Of a stretch of 64,000 bases of DNA, positions 33,275 through 45,009 are shown one piece after another. The DNA is from Sialis fuliginosa (taxonomy: Eukaryota > Arthropoda > Insecta > Megaloptera > Sialidae): the NCBI GenBank assembly GCA_961205875.1, contig OY540814.1:3950993-4014992 (forward strand). Reading direction: 5' to 3'. The first letter of the stretch is position 1. Every line of letters starts with the position of its first letter. Made by a program: the position numbers and the translations under genes. The notes under the pieces were generated by a model that saw only the letters and a program-made list of their open reading frames with translations, made no database searches and was not told the origin of the DNA.

Positions 33275-35419
33275 TGTAGCGTTGTAAATCATAAACCCTT
33301 ACAACACTACATTTTATTATCGAAACAAGACAAGGTTATTATGTACCTGTCAATCTAAGATCAATCCGACACCAATAGAGATCAATGGTTGTCTCAGCAC
33401 ACAATCTCCGAATACAGTCGATGAAGCCCGAATAATGTGTTCGTGGGCGAGCTTATGCGTGATTTGACAAAAATCACCCTCTCGGTGGAAAAACGTCGTC
33501 TGAGGTAGTCGACGATCGGAGCATTTTATACATCTAGAATGATATAGTGAAATTTTGGGGAAGAAGTATTTTCCTTTTATGGACACCTGCAGGACTAATT
33601 CCCAGGAAGTTCCTTTCATTCAATTTAAAAAGTGGACGAGTTCATGGAAGGACCCACAAACAGTTTTCAACAATACGTAATATATATCTGGCCAGTATTC
33701 TTATATTTAAAAGCATTTTTAAAAGTATCTATATTTGCATAACATTCTAAAATCTATTTTATTAACTATGTATACATTTAAATATTTCTTATTGTTCATT
33801 TAAATTATTCGGGGTGATACCAAATTTTGTGTTTTCTATTGTTGCTTTGTTAGGTCTGAACTTGTCGAACCATTTTGCAAGTTCACACCTACCAAATAGT
33901 AGTGCGTAGTATTGGGAAGTTGCGTAATCTTTTACATATTGATACTTTGTATTTGTGTCTCATGTTAATGAATGTCGATCGTTTAAACATATCCTTTTCT
34001 TTCTTACGAGATTTTGAGTCGTGTAGTTTGGTGTTCTGGCTTTTATGCCTCGTTTGTTGAGAACCTCTGAGTTCTCATTGTTCAAAACCTCGTACCCTTT
34101 TTTTATGGGAAGTGATTAAGCGATCGCATCATAACAAGTGGATTACCCATTTGATTTTCTATTATTCTGTGTTATTTACATTTTTCCAAAATTCTTATTT
34201 TCTGCAACGAGAGAGAGAGAGAAAGAGATAGTCACCGTACTGAGAGTAAAGCGTTGTTTGCGCGCGCATTGTAGTGGAGTTTTACGTAGGACTGTTTGCT
34301 ATGTTCACTCATATCAGCGGCCATGCCGATTTTATATTGCTGTGACAGTTCTTGAATTTTTGAGGTTATTGTGGCGCTGTTGACGTTTTATTTTTATTTT
34401 GTTGTGAGACGAGTGTTTGTTTTGTTGTTTTGGGTGATCTGTCTTTCTCTGCCTCGTGTGTATTATTATTGCAATTGTGTATTTGATTAATATTTTAAAG
34501 ATAGTGTATTTCAATTTCATATTCTATAGATATTATCTGATTAACGTATTAACGATAGTGTATTTCAATTTCTTGTGTGATAAAGTTTATTTGAGTATTG
34601 TATTAAAGATAGTGTATTTCAATTTCATATTTGATAAAATTTATTCGATTTACATATCGAAGGTAGAATATTTTGATTTCTTATTTGATTACTTCTATGA
34701 TTATAGACTCTTGTATTTCACTTTTGTAGCCATTCTAATTTATTTTGGTTGTGACTTACAAGCATTGTCTGTGTTTAATAATGAACGAGTTTATCATTTG
34801 TTCTTTTATATTACTTTGAATTTCAAATTTGTTTTATTTGTCAATAAATTCTTAATGTTTTGTTTTTAAGAAACACTTGGTATCATTCATCAACAACCTG
34901 GCCCTTTCTTTTAACCTTTTAGTTTACAGTGAGTAAATACAGTTAACATCAATAAGCAGTAAGGAGTATCGGCTACTTCTGAGTAATGTTCTGGTGACGC
35001 GGACATCCCTAGGAAATGAGGTCTACGATAGGCATGCTGACATTGCGTACACTCTGTTTGACAGTGATTGAAACGGTGGATTAAATATTTGAAGACAGTG
35101 ATTAACCCTGTCCACGCGTATTAACTTTTATATTACTTTATTTACTTTGTGCTTTGGTTGGCGCAGGCAAGGGCGCCAATCCCTTTACGACCTGTTATTA
35201 TTATTATTACCCTTCCTGGTAGCAGAGATCTGTGCCATGGTTTCAATCATTATTATTATTAGTCTATAAGTCTTATCGTAATCTTTAGAGATTTTCTCTT
35301 TTAAAGCGCGCTACGTAGGACGGTGGGGCGATAATCGTTTATTGTGCCGAACCCACCTGGAGACGTAGTTTAAACTCACCGTGACACTGTGTCTGCGGGG
35401 GTTTTTATTTAACGCCGCA
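33275..35419 (+). repeat. 5' LTR (2145 bp)
   Basis: TG...CA ends. It contains a GA-rich run (34207-34229), a 54-base tandem repeat (34495-34710) and several A/T runs. Very long for an insect LTR. Confidence 0.9.
34495..34710 (+). repeat. 54-base tandem repeats inside the LTR
   Basis: Units start at 34495, 34549 and 34603, and a diverged one at about 34657. The core is ATAGTGTATTTCAATTTC. The same array lies in the other LTR at 41907-42120. It lies in an open frame (34456-34869) and would give an 18-residue hydrophobic repeat of the type VYFNF. Confidence 0.85.
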
Positions 35420-35612
35420 TTGTTAGCAGAGCGTAGTTGGGTCGTAGTGGGAGACATATTACTTTATTATTCTTCCCTACACCGACATTACTCATAAAAA
35501 AAAAAAAAAAGAGATAAATTTTTTTTTTGACCCGAAAATTTTTTTTGGTTTACTCACTTGTATAAAGTTGGTTTTAATGCCCTGTTGAATATTTATATAA
35601 GTCTTTAAGATC

Positions 35613-37139
35613 TTGGTATTTGTTTTAAACCGTCGAATTTTGTCTTACGGAAACCATAACTTATCTATTATGGCAGTCCCCACAAGACGGAGGTTTTTAT
35701 TGTCTTTGATATACATTTTAAATTATTTCAAGTTTTTAGGTAGCAAAATATTATATTTCTTTGTGGACAGGAAACACAAAAGTATTGCTCAACAGCCATC
35801 TACACGAGTCCAGTGGACGAAGACGAAAGATGCTCCTGAACAGATCAACTGGGAGCCAAGTATAGCAGAAAAGTGGAGAATCGATGTAGAAAAACAATTG
35901 GCGGAGTTGTCTTCCAGACAGAATGATATTTTAAAGACGATGGAGGTCATCTCAAAGTCTCATGAGATGACAGCAGGTTTCGTTGAACGTTTTATTAATA
36001 ATTTGCATAAAGCAAATAGTATATGCCAGAATTTAACTGCTTCAGGGCAGAACCCATTTGTTAAGGTCACCATTTGTGACGGACTGGATCCTTTTAAATT
36101 GTTGTATTTTATTGAACAAGTTAATATTATTTTTATTGATCGTTATATGCCTGAGGAGGAGTTTTTACTAGATGTACAGAGAGCAGCTAGTGGTACTTTT
36201 AAGCGATGGATTATAAAAACCCTAAGAACTACAAACACATGGGTATCGTTACATAAGGAAATAATTTTAAAATTTTTAACTGTGTCTGACAGGGAGTTGT
36301 TAATTGAGAAATTTGTAAATCGGAGGCAGCAGAAGGAGGAGAGTCTCTCAGAATTCCTTGAAGACGTTCAGGGAAAAGCGGAAATACTGCTGTACGAGCG
36401 ACCAGAACCAGCTTTGGTTGCACAGATGTTCAACAATACCAATAGAAAAACCTACCAGTCAATGAAGTCTGATTTTCCTATCATGCTCGAGGAAGCGCAT
36501 ATATTATCACGTCAGATAGCTTCATACATAAGGATCTTCGGGGAGACCCCCGCTGAGACTTGCAAACCACCCACGTCTGGAGGTCAGGTGAGAACAAACT
36601 CAATTAATATTTCCAAACGGTCTAAGAAACGTAAAACGAAGCGGTTACATTTGAATCCCGAGTATTCCAACCTGACAGCTGATCATCAGCGTACGGATCC
36701 GGAACTGTGCCTAATCATGGAGTCTGTTGGAAATGGACAAGATGCTGTAGGGTATAAGCTTCATGAGAACCTGTTGATGAAAACTGTAGGGCGACGAAGA
36801 CAAGGTCGAGTTGTAGTGCCAACCGCTCAGAGAAAGATTCTTATTCGAAAACACCATTTACTAGACAAAGACGGACATAGTAATGTTACACACACTTTCC
36901 GATCTATGGCGAAGAAATACTACTGGAAGGACATGTATGGGGACATCGTACGTTATGTGAGGTCCTGCAATTTATGCGCTCGAGCAAGAGTGTCTGAGCA
37001 GATCATACCCACAGCTACGTCTCGAGTGTTGAACTTATCACATGCTCCAAATATGAACGATGCTTCCGAGGGTGCCTCAAAAGCACAGGCGGGAAGTAGT
37101 CGTCATTTGTTTCATCGGAAAAGGAGTAAGATAATTTAA
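35613..37139 (+). CDS. Gag-like protein fused to an integrase zinc-binding module
   Basis: One open frame of 508 codons. Residues about 80-310 resemble a retrotransposon gag/capsid region: an alpha-helical stretch with WEPSIAEKW, FINNLHKANS, then LDPFKLLYFIEQVN and SEFLEDVQGKAEIL. There is no CCHC knuckle. Residues about 395-460 match the HHCC zinc-binding domain at the start of retroviral-type integrases: RKHHLLDKDGH, then YYWKDMYGDIVRYVRSC and CNLC. The frame stops soon after, before any DDE core. Everything between gag and integrase is absent, yet the frame stays open. The true start could be Met at 35670 (MAVPTRRR). A basic KRSKKRKTKR patch near residue 337 could be a nuclear-localisation signal. 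Confidence 0.8.
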   Translation: MVFVLNRRILSYGNHNLSIMAVPTRRRFLLSLIYILNYFKFLGSKILYFFVDRKHKSIAQQPSTRVQWTKTKDAPEQINWEPSIAEKWRIDVEKQLAELSSRQNDILKTMEVISKSHEMTAGFVERFINNLHKANSICQNLTASGQNPFVKVTICDGLDPFKLLYFIEQVNIIFIDRYMPEEEFLLDVQRAASGTFKRWIIKTLRTTNTWVSLHKEIILKFLTVSDRELLIEKFVNRRQQKEESLSEFLEDVQGKAEILLYERPEPALVAQMFNNTNRKTYQSMKSDFPIMLEEAHILSRQIASYIRIFGETPAETCKPPTSGGQVRTNSINISKRSKKRKTKRLHLNPEYSNLTADHQRTDPELCLIMESVGNGQDAVGYKLHENLLMKTVGRRRQGRVVVPTAQRKILIRKHHLLDKDGHSNVTHTFRSMAKKYYWKDMYGDIVRYVRSCNLCARARVSEQIIPTATSRVLNLSHAPNMNDASEGASKAQAGSSRHLFHRKRSKII

Positions 37140-38382
37140 TATACTCTTGTTTCCTTTCTCCGATACGATCTTGAGTGGTCGATGCAGGAAGATTTTATCC
37201 CTGCCTTTTGTATTAACAATAGTATGGATATTGTTTAGTATTTGTTTTGTCTTGGAAGTATGGCCGAAGTGTTGAGCCATTTACGAACCAAGCAGGTAGT
37301 CTATCTATCAATTAAAGGATGTTTTAAACCAATGCAGGAATGAGGAGCTGCGTAGAGAGGTTACGTCAGTTACCCGTTAACCTGAATCATCGGATGAACA
37401 GACATTCAACCTTCAAGGTATCCTTTATTTATTTTATTTGTTTCTTAAGGCCTTATCATTTAAGGCGAAGGGCTCTCTAAGGTTATGAGAAGTCGCTCTG
37501 ACCTTAGATTGATGTTTAGTTTGGTGTACCGTTTTGTACATCCATTTTGTTTGCTATGTATTACGTAGTTTTGTATTTTAAAACCCGAAGCCCTCCTGCG
37601 ATTTTCTTTATTTATCTCTTTCACGTCCAGAGATGTTAGTTTCTTTCCGCATCTAAGGTTTTTGCTCTTAAAGTAAAACCCTCTGATGAAGTCGGTGCGT
37701 TTTTCATAATAGTAGTTTCGGGATTTGTTATTTTGTTTGTCAGGGTGAAGGCCCTTCCTTCCTTTTCCTCTCCCCCGGGGCGCTCTTTGCCGGATGCTTG
37801 AGGCGCCGCGAAGACCTCCCTGAGGGGCCTCTTTGTATTTGAGTGGATTTGTGTGAGTATGGTGTGTTGGTACGTTTTCCACCCTACGTGGAAACGACCT
37901 TCGGGAGGTAGCGAAGACTGGACAAGGACGGGCTTAGCACGTGCTTCACCCGCCTTAAGCCAGAGAGTTTAGCTGAGTTCAGCCAGCTGGGAGGAGGAAT
38001 CCATCCAAGTTGGTCGAATTTAGTCAGCAAAGTGTTTTAGATTTAAATTATGTATTAGTTTTAAGACATAATTGTTCATATTTGTAATATTGTAAAGCTA
38101 TGAAGTGTAATATTGTTTGAGTATCACCACCCTTTTATATTAACTGTGTAAATGCAAGTGTTATAGACCGGACTATTTGTGCGGAGTGCGAATATAGAAT
38201 CTAGGCCAGATGTAAAACTGAATATGGAGTTACAAGTCGAAGAACCACTTCGACATCTATCAAGAACCAGAAGCCCCAACAAACACACCAACCAGGGCCG
38301 AACTGCTGCTGATCTGGAGAAATGGAGAGAACGTTAGAAGGTGTTCACCCGCTGGGTAAACCAATTTCCAGCCCGGGGTGAC
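37140..38382 (+). other. Non-coding 3' interior of the LTR element
   Basis: No supported frame. It ends in GCCCGGGGTGAC directly before the 3' LTR, where a polypurine tract would lie. The 140-residue minus frame at 37460-37882 shows no domain. Confidence 0.5.
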
Positions 38383-39451
38383 TGTAGCGTTGTAAATCAT
38401 AAACCCTTACAACACTACATTTTATTATCGAAACAAGACAAGGTTATTATGTACCTGTCAATCTAAGATCAATCCGACACCAATAGAGATCAATGGTTGT
38501 CTCAGCACACAATCTCCGAATACAGTCGATGAAGCCCGAATAATGTGTTCGTGGGCGAGCTTATGCGTGATTTGACAAAAATCACCCTCTCGGTGGAAAA
38601 ACGTCGTCTGAGGTAGTCGACGATCGGAGCATTTTATACATCTAGAATGATATAGTGAAATTTTGGGGAAGAAGTATTTTCCTTTTATGGACACCTGCAG
38701 GACTAATTCCCAGGAAGTTCCTTTCATTCAATTTAAAAAGTGGACGAGTTCATGGAAGGACCCACAAACAGTTTTCAACAATACGTAATATATATCTGGC
38801 CAGTATTCTTATATTTAAAAGCATTTTTAAAAGTATCTATATTTGCATAACATTCTAAAATCTATTTTATTAACTATGTATACATTTAAATATTTCTTAT
38901 TGTTCATTTAAATTATTCGGGGTGATACCAAATTTTGTGTTTTCTATTGTTGCTTTGTTAGGTCTGAACTTGTCGAACCATTTTGCAAGTTCACACCTAC
39001 CAAATAGTAGTGCGTAGTATTGGGAAGTTGCGTAATCTTTTACATATTGATACTTTGTATTTGTGTCTCATGTTAATGAATGTCGATCGTTTAAACATAT
39101 CCTTTTCTTTCTTACGAGATTTTGAGTCGTGTAGTTTGGTGTTCTGGCTTTTATGCCTCGTTTGTTGAGAACCTCTGAGTTCTCATTGTTCAAAACCTCG
39201 TACCCTTTTTTTATGGGAAGTGATTAAGCGATCGCATCATAACAAGTGGATTACCCATTTGATTTTCTATTATTCTGTGTTATTTACATTTTTCCAAAAT
39301 TCTTATTTTCTGCAACGAGAGAGAGAGAGAAAGAGATAGTCACCGTACTGAGAGTAAAGCGTTGTTTGCGCGCGCATTGTAGTGGAGTTTTACGTAGGAC
39401 TGTTTGCTATGTTCACTCATATCAGCGGCCATGCCGATTTTATATTGCTGT

Positions 39452-41752
39452 TGCCCGGTATTATAAAGAAATTGCATGGGTGCAAATTCGCGCCTGCGCA
39501 CATTAGCTGTCAAATAACGCTATCTACTGGGTATTAAATGTAAATTACAATTACTCAAAAATGTAGCCAATGAAATCGTAGATATTATGACTTTCACGCA
39601 TGCGTGTTATTAAGTAGAAATCAGCAGTCGTAAAACCTGTTGTGATTTTGTGATATACAGAAAAATAGACTTCTAGTCAATATCACTAAAAGGAAACTAT
39701 TCAATTGGACATTTCTTTATTATGATAAACAACTAAATCAAAATACTATAATAAGTACTTATTTTGATGAAAAGTTTATTTAAGTATATAAAAAAAATTA
39801 AAATGAGAGAAAAAGGATACAGTGTGATGATGACAAGCAGGTTTTATTAGAGCTGGTGTTAAAATACATAGATATTATCGAAAATAAGACAACCGAAATA
39901 GCTAGTGATTTCAATAATATTACAAAGACAGGCCAACTACGTAATGGTATTCAATTAAAAAATCTTCACGAAAGTATTAAAAAAAAAAGCCAAGAAAGAT
40001 TGTGCGGATGAGAAGGTAATTCATTATTATAAAATAAGTTTTACAAACAAATTACTAATTGAATTAATTTTATAGGTAGAATTATACAAGACGGGAGATG
40101 TATTTAAAAAAAAATAGATTTTGTAAGACAAAATTTTTTTTACATACAATTGGAAATAAAACTAGGGAGCTATGAAATCCTGTTGGTAGCTGTGCACCTT
40201 TCGGTTTGTTTTTTGGTAATTTTTTATCATTTATATATAATTAAAATATCAATTAATTTAATGTTTCTTTATTTCAGATGCCTTATTAGAGAAAAGCAGT
40301 GACAACGAAATAATATTTGTATGACCAATCATAACATTGCAATAATAAAAACATTTTAATCAATATTATACATTTATTTTCAGATTGATTTACAAAACAG
40401 AGCATCGCAATATACTTATGTTTTATCTCAAGTACTCTCATCTCCAATCAGCCGTAATCATAATCGTTCCTTATCGCAAAGTCGGAGAAAACCTTGATCA
40501 AGGCTATCACAGATATCCAAGGCGCCCTTGTTTCATAGACAGATCTCAAGGTTTCCTTCTAGAAGTAATGAATATTTTAGGACTTTTTAGTGACTTACTA
40601 GTGTTATGTTATTAATAATGTTTAGTTTATAAATAAAGTGTTTTTTTTTTAATTCATTGTCCATTATCTTTTTTTTCCTTTATTCACTTTGTCTAAAAAG
40701 GTAATGACAGCACAAAGCTACAGATTGAAATGTGTAACTACTTTTATGTTATGTTATGTTTATATACACATTGTCAGCATTACAGTTAAAATTGTATTCA
40801 AAGCTGCCTTAAGAAAGCTTCCGACCAACCTTGAGATAAGGAAGCCTTCGTAGTCAAGGAAGTTTTATGAAACGTAAATTTAGTAACAAGGAGGAACTAT
40901 GAATACGGCTGAATATCTTCTCCACTGCTCTCGATTTCTTTATATACATAATGCTGCTTTTTGATCAGCTTCTGCTGTATCCAAACCACCTTATGACTTA
41001 TGACGCTTGTAAATTCGCTTCTTACCGTATACTTATACCACTTTTCGAACATCTATCATTTCCCAGCCACCTTCTGATGCTCATTTTTTAATCTTTTTTT
41101 CAATCATTAGGATTGGATCATTTCTTTCTCTGAACACCTAAGGTTCTCTTGGTATTTGAATGTTATTTTCAAAGTTATCTGAAAATAATACTGAATATTC
41201 ATGTGATATAAAATGTCCAGATGAAATTGATGACATTTTGAAACGTTTCTGTAATATACAAAAAGTTGAGATAAATACTATATAGGTATTATAAAAGTAT
41301 AATATAAAAATAAATTTTATGTGACAATTAAAAGTAAATAATGTTTTTCATCTTCAAGCGTTTTGTAAAAAATTCCAAAAGCAGGAATTGCTTTAAAGAG
41401 CTATGATATATATGAATGTGTTATATAAAAGTATATTTACTACTTACCAGCATTTTAATTCTCAATTTTTACCACAACACGTTATATTTTTGTATGTACA
41501 TAAATATCGTATACTTAGGTTATGTGTCAATTTAAATTCAATATAAACACATCACAGACTTAAAATACACATTTGTGTACACCCATATAATGTACATGCA
41601 TCGATTACATTATTATGTGTCTATTTATTACCACTGCTTTAAAATATCGAGCAATTTCGTAACAATTTAATACCCAATTGATAGCGTTATTTGACAGCTA
41701 ATGTGCGCAGACGCGAATTTGCACCCATGCAATTTCTTTATAATACCGGGCA
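39452..41752 (+). mobile_element. Complete 2.3 kb PIF/Harbinger-like element nested in the LTR
   Basis: The ends match as perfect inverted repeats of at least 40 bases beginning TGCCCGGTATTATAAAG, with a 3-bp duplication TGT. It encodes a broken Myb/SANT-like protein and no recognisable transposase. The intact 5' LTR gives the empty site. The element at 1-1780 is a second, longer relative. Confidence 0.85.
39829..40116 (+). pseudogene. Myb/SANT-like DNA-binding protein remnant
   Basis: Exon 1 (39829-40015) reads DDKQVLLELVLKYIDIIENK and then FNNITKTGQLRNGIQLKNLH. A poly-A slip of one base near 39975-39990 shifts the frame before KKDCADEK. A GT-AG intron (40016-40075) leads to VELYKTGDVF and then a stop. 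This is the Myb/SANT-like (Myb_DNA-bind_5-type) protein often carried by insect PIF/Harbinger elements. The N-terminal start is not obvious. Confidence 0.7.
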
Positions 41753-42835
41753 TGTGACAGTTCTTGAATTTTTGAGGTTATTGTGGCGCTGTTGACGTTT
41801 TATTTTTATTTTGTTGTGAGACGAGTGTTTGTTTTGTTGTTTTGGGTGATCTGTCTTTCTCTGCCTCGTGTGTATTATTATTGCAATTGTGTATTTGATT
41901 AATATTTTAAAGATAGTGTATTTCAATTTCATATTCGATAGATATTATCTGATTAACGTATTAACGATAGTGTATTTCAATTTCTTGTGTGATAAAGTTT
42001 ATTTGAGTATTGTATTAAAGATAGTGTATTTCAATTTCATATTTGATAAAATTTATTCGATTTACATATCGAAGGTAGAATATTTTGATTTCTTATTTGA
42101 TTACTTCTATGATTATAGACTCTTGTATTTCACTTTTGTAGCCATTCTAATTTATTTTGGTTGTGACTTACAAGCATTGTCTGTGTTTAATAATGAACGA
42201 GTTTATCATTTGTTCTTTTATATTACTTTGAATTTCAAATTTGTTTTATTTGTCAATAAATTCTTAATGTTTTGTTTTTAAGAAACACTTGGTATCATTC
42301 ATCAACAACCTGGCCCTTTCTTTTAACCTTTTAGTTTACAGTGAGTAAATACAGTTAACATCAATAAGCAGTAAGGAGTATCGGCTACTTCTGAGTAATG
42401 TTCTGGTGACGCGGACATCCCTAGGAAATGAGGTCTACGATAGGCATGCTGACATTGCGTACACTCTGTTTGACAGTGATTGAAACGGTGGATTAAATAT
42501 TTGAAGACAGTGATTAACCCTGTCCACGCGTATTAACTTTTATATTACTTTATTTACTTTGTGCTTTGGTTGGCGCAGGCAAGGGCGCCAATCCCTTTAC
42601 GACCTGTTATTATTATTATTACCCTTCCTGGTAGCAGAGATCTGTGCCATGGTTTCAATCATTATTATTATTAGTCTATAAGTCTTATCGTAATCTTTAG
42701 AGATTTTCTCTTTTAAAGCGCGCTACGTAGGACGGTGGGGCGATAATCGTTTATTGTGCCGAACCCACCTGGAGACGTAGTTTAAACTCACCGTGACACT
42801 GTGTCTGCGGGGGTTTTTATTTAACGCCGCAATAC

Positions 42836-44639
42836 ATTATTTGGGTGTGGGCGCGCATATGATTTATGTTAGTAATTGAACGGTGGAATATATGCGACCG
42901 CTAAAATATTATAGAATAATAAAATAATATTATAAATATATTATATTAATAAACATATTATGTCCTATAAAAACTGTAACAATACAAACCACGCTTTATT
43001 TGAGCACGTATCCTTTTGGGTAGCTGTCGATTACATATCCTTACATATTATTAGTAACTTAGTTGCAATTTTTTAGCCCGGTGTTTTGAGTTATTATAGC
43101 GAATCAAAAACGGCTGGTCTACGCATGTATGCCGCGCGCCTAACGGTGTAACTATTTTTGTAGTGCTTCAAATTTTTATTTTCATCATTTTTGTAAGAAA
43201 TAGTGGTTTTATTTTATGGGCCTGTATTATATTTCACTAATTTCAAAAATATAGACATGTTTAACTCAAAAAACTTTGCGTGGGAGTATTTAAAGCCCCA
43301 CAAAGAGTTTAGGACAATGCCGAGCGTACGGGATTATTTTTTTTGCAGAACGCCACACCATTATAGGCATGGGCGTCCATGGGGAGGAGGGGGCTAATGG
43401 GGTACTTCCCCCCCCCTACCCTCTTCAGGGATCGAGAAAATTGATGTAATATTCTTTTCTATAATGTACTTGGGAAACAAAATTTTTTTGGGAGGGGGGG
43501 GGGGGGCGGGGGTAAAGCTAATTGATATTTGTTTTGGTCATTGAAAGTCTACACATGGTCACGCCTGCCCAAAGTAGCGAAAAGTGAAAAAAAATACCTA
43601 GTGATCTTTTTTTTGGTCAATGCGATAAGGTTTAGGTCATCACTCCACCCCACCCCCCTCGAGAATTTTTTTTCGACTTTCCTACAAATAGGCTAGGTGA
43701 TTATGTTGTACGGTGCAATATTTATTCTAGAAATTGCAATAATTCGGCAAATATGTACAAAAAGGCCATATGAGATATATTCGCACTGCATTTTTACCTA
43801 AATAAAAATATCCAATTTTGATCGCCATTTTCATACTTTTCTTTGCAACATTTTTATTGCAATTTTTTTGTATTTCTATATATTAATCATGATTAACATA
43901 TTTTGACAATCATATTTTTATTTAGATATATTATGTTTATTTTTTAAAGTAAAATAGAATTTATCACAATAAAACTTCTAAAAATGATATTTAACTTTGT
44001 TTATTTTTTCACAACAAAATATATAAACATTTTAATAAAAATTATGTGTTGTATACAAAAGTATACATCAATAAACATCATAGTTCAACTCATTTGAAAT
44101 AAAAATCAAATTCAGCTATTATATGCCCTATTGAAAATGGTCTACGCATGTATGCCGCGCACCTAAACTCGCGACAGTAGTAGTAGTAGTACGGAGGGTT
44201 AATATCTATAGTACAGGCTGGCTAGGCTAAAAAGTATCTAAAATAGGAATTTTTGCGTACAGTTTTAATACTCACAGGATTTGTTACAAATGTGGTGTAG
44301 AATAATACCCTAATTTTGTTCCGATTTTGGTTGTCTGCGACAGGGGTTATCCATGGTTCAATTGCAATTGATTTTTGCTAAATAGCGGTCTAAATAAGTA
44401 GGTATTATACAAAAAAAGTTTTAAATAAAAGTTATTCGCTACAAAATTTTGAAAAAAATAAAAACATTTATTTTTTTATCCACTACGCTGATTAACATGG
44501 CTGAAAACACACTTTTTTAAGCTGTAATAACTATAAAGTTTAACGTTTTTTAAGTTGATACCCCTGGAAAATAAACATACTGTAGAACAGAACTTTCACT
44601 GAAAATTAGGACCTCATATCTTCAATTGTTTTTGTTTTA
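42836..44639. other. AT-rich sequence with G/C homopolymers and a short direct repeat
   Basis: GGTCTACGCATGTATGCCGC occurs at 43109-43128 and again at 44139-44158, both followed by GC(G/A)CCTAA. Poly-C and poly-G runs at 43405-43415 and 43493-43506 resemble degraded hAT-type ends. No gene is supported. Confidence 0.5.
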
Positions 44640-45009
44640 ATGTTAGTCCAGGTAAAGAGTAACATTTTGATAATAAACAATTTTAATTTAGTTCTACAGG
44701 GTGTTTATAAAAAAATACCAAACTGGATGAAAATGGAAGACATTTCGAACATTTATTGTAGTCTTTTATCTTTTATATATTTTTTCAATTTTGTTACTTA
44801 TCATATCAAATGCCAAAGTTTGCAATCTTCAAAATGATAAAAATCATTTTTTTCAAATGTGAGTACCCTTTTTTTATTTCACTATTCGATGGGTTTTTTC
44901 TCCTTTTCAATTTGTATAGGGCATATCTTATGTCTAAACCCCATACTTTCTGAGATATTCAATAATTTTCACAAAAGTAACTTTTTTACGGACCGAAGTA
45001 GGCTGTGCT

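Larger units (their letters stand above)
33275..42831 (+). mobile_element. LTR retrotransposon, non-autonomous, with nested DNA transposon
   Basis: Two direct LTRs of 2145 bases (33275-35419; 38383-42831 after removing the insert and its TSD) start TGTAGCG and end CGCCGCA. ATAC flanks the whole element (33271-33274 and 42832-42835). The LTRs are almost identical; I noticed one substitution (34530 region T versus G), so insertion is recent. The 2963-base interior has one long ORF. Protease, reverse transcriptase, RNase H and the integrase core are all missing, so movement would need proteins supplied in trans. The gag-like and integrase-zinc-finger content suggests Ty3/gypsy affinity. Confidence 0.88.
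38383..42831 (+). repeat. 3' LTR, split by an insertion
   Basis: 38383-39451 and 41753-42831 together equal the 5' LTR. The break carries TGT on both sides of the inserted element (39449-39451, 41753-41755). Confidence 0.9.

Noticed and set aside
33350..33619. 89-residue minus frame (and 38458-38727)
   Set aside because: Identical in both LTRs; it is LTR sequence, with no domain resemblance.
37460..37882. 140-residue minus frame inside the LTR element
   Set aside because: Antisense to the element, no domain, basic low-complexity content.
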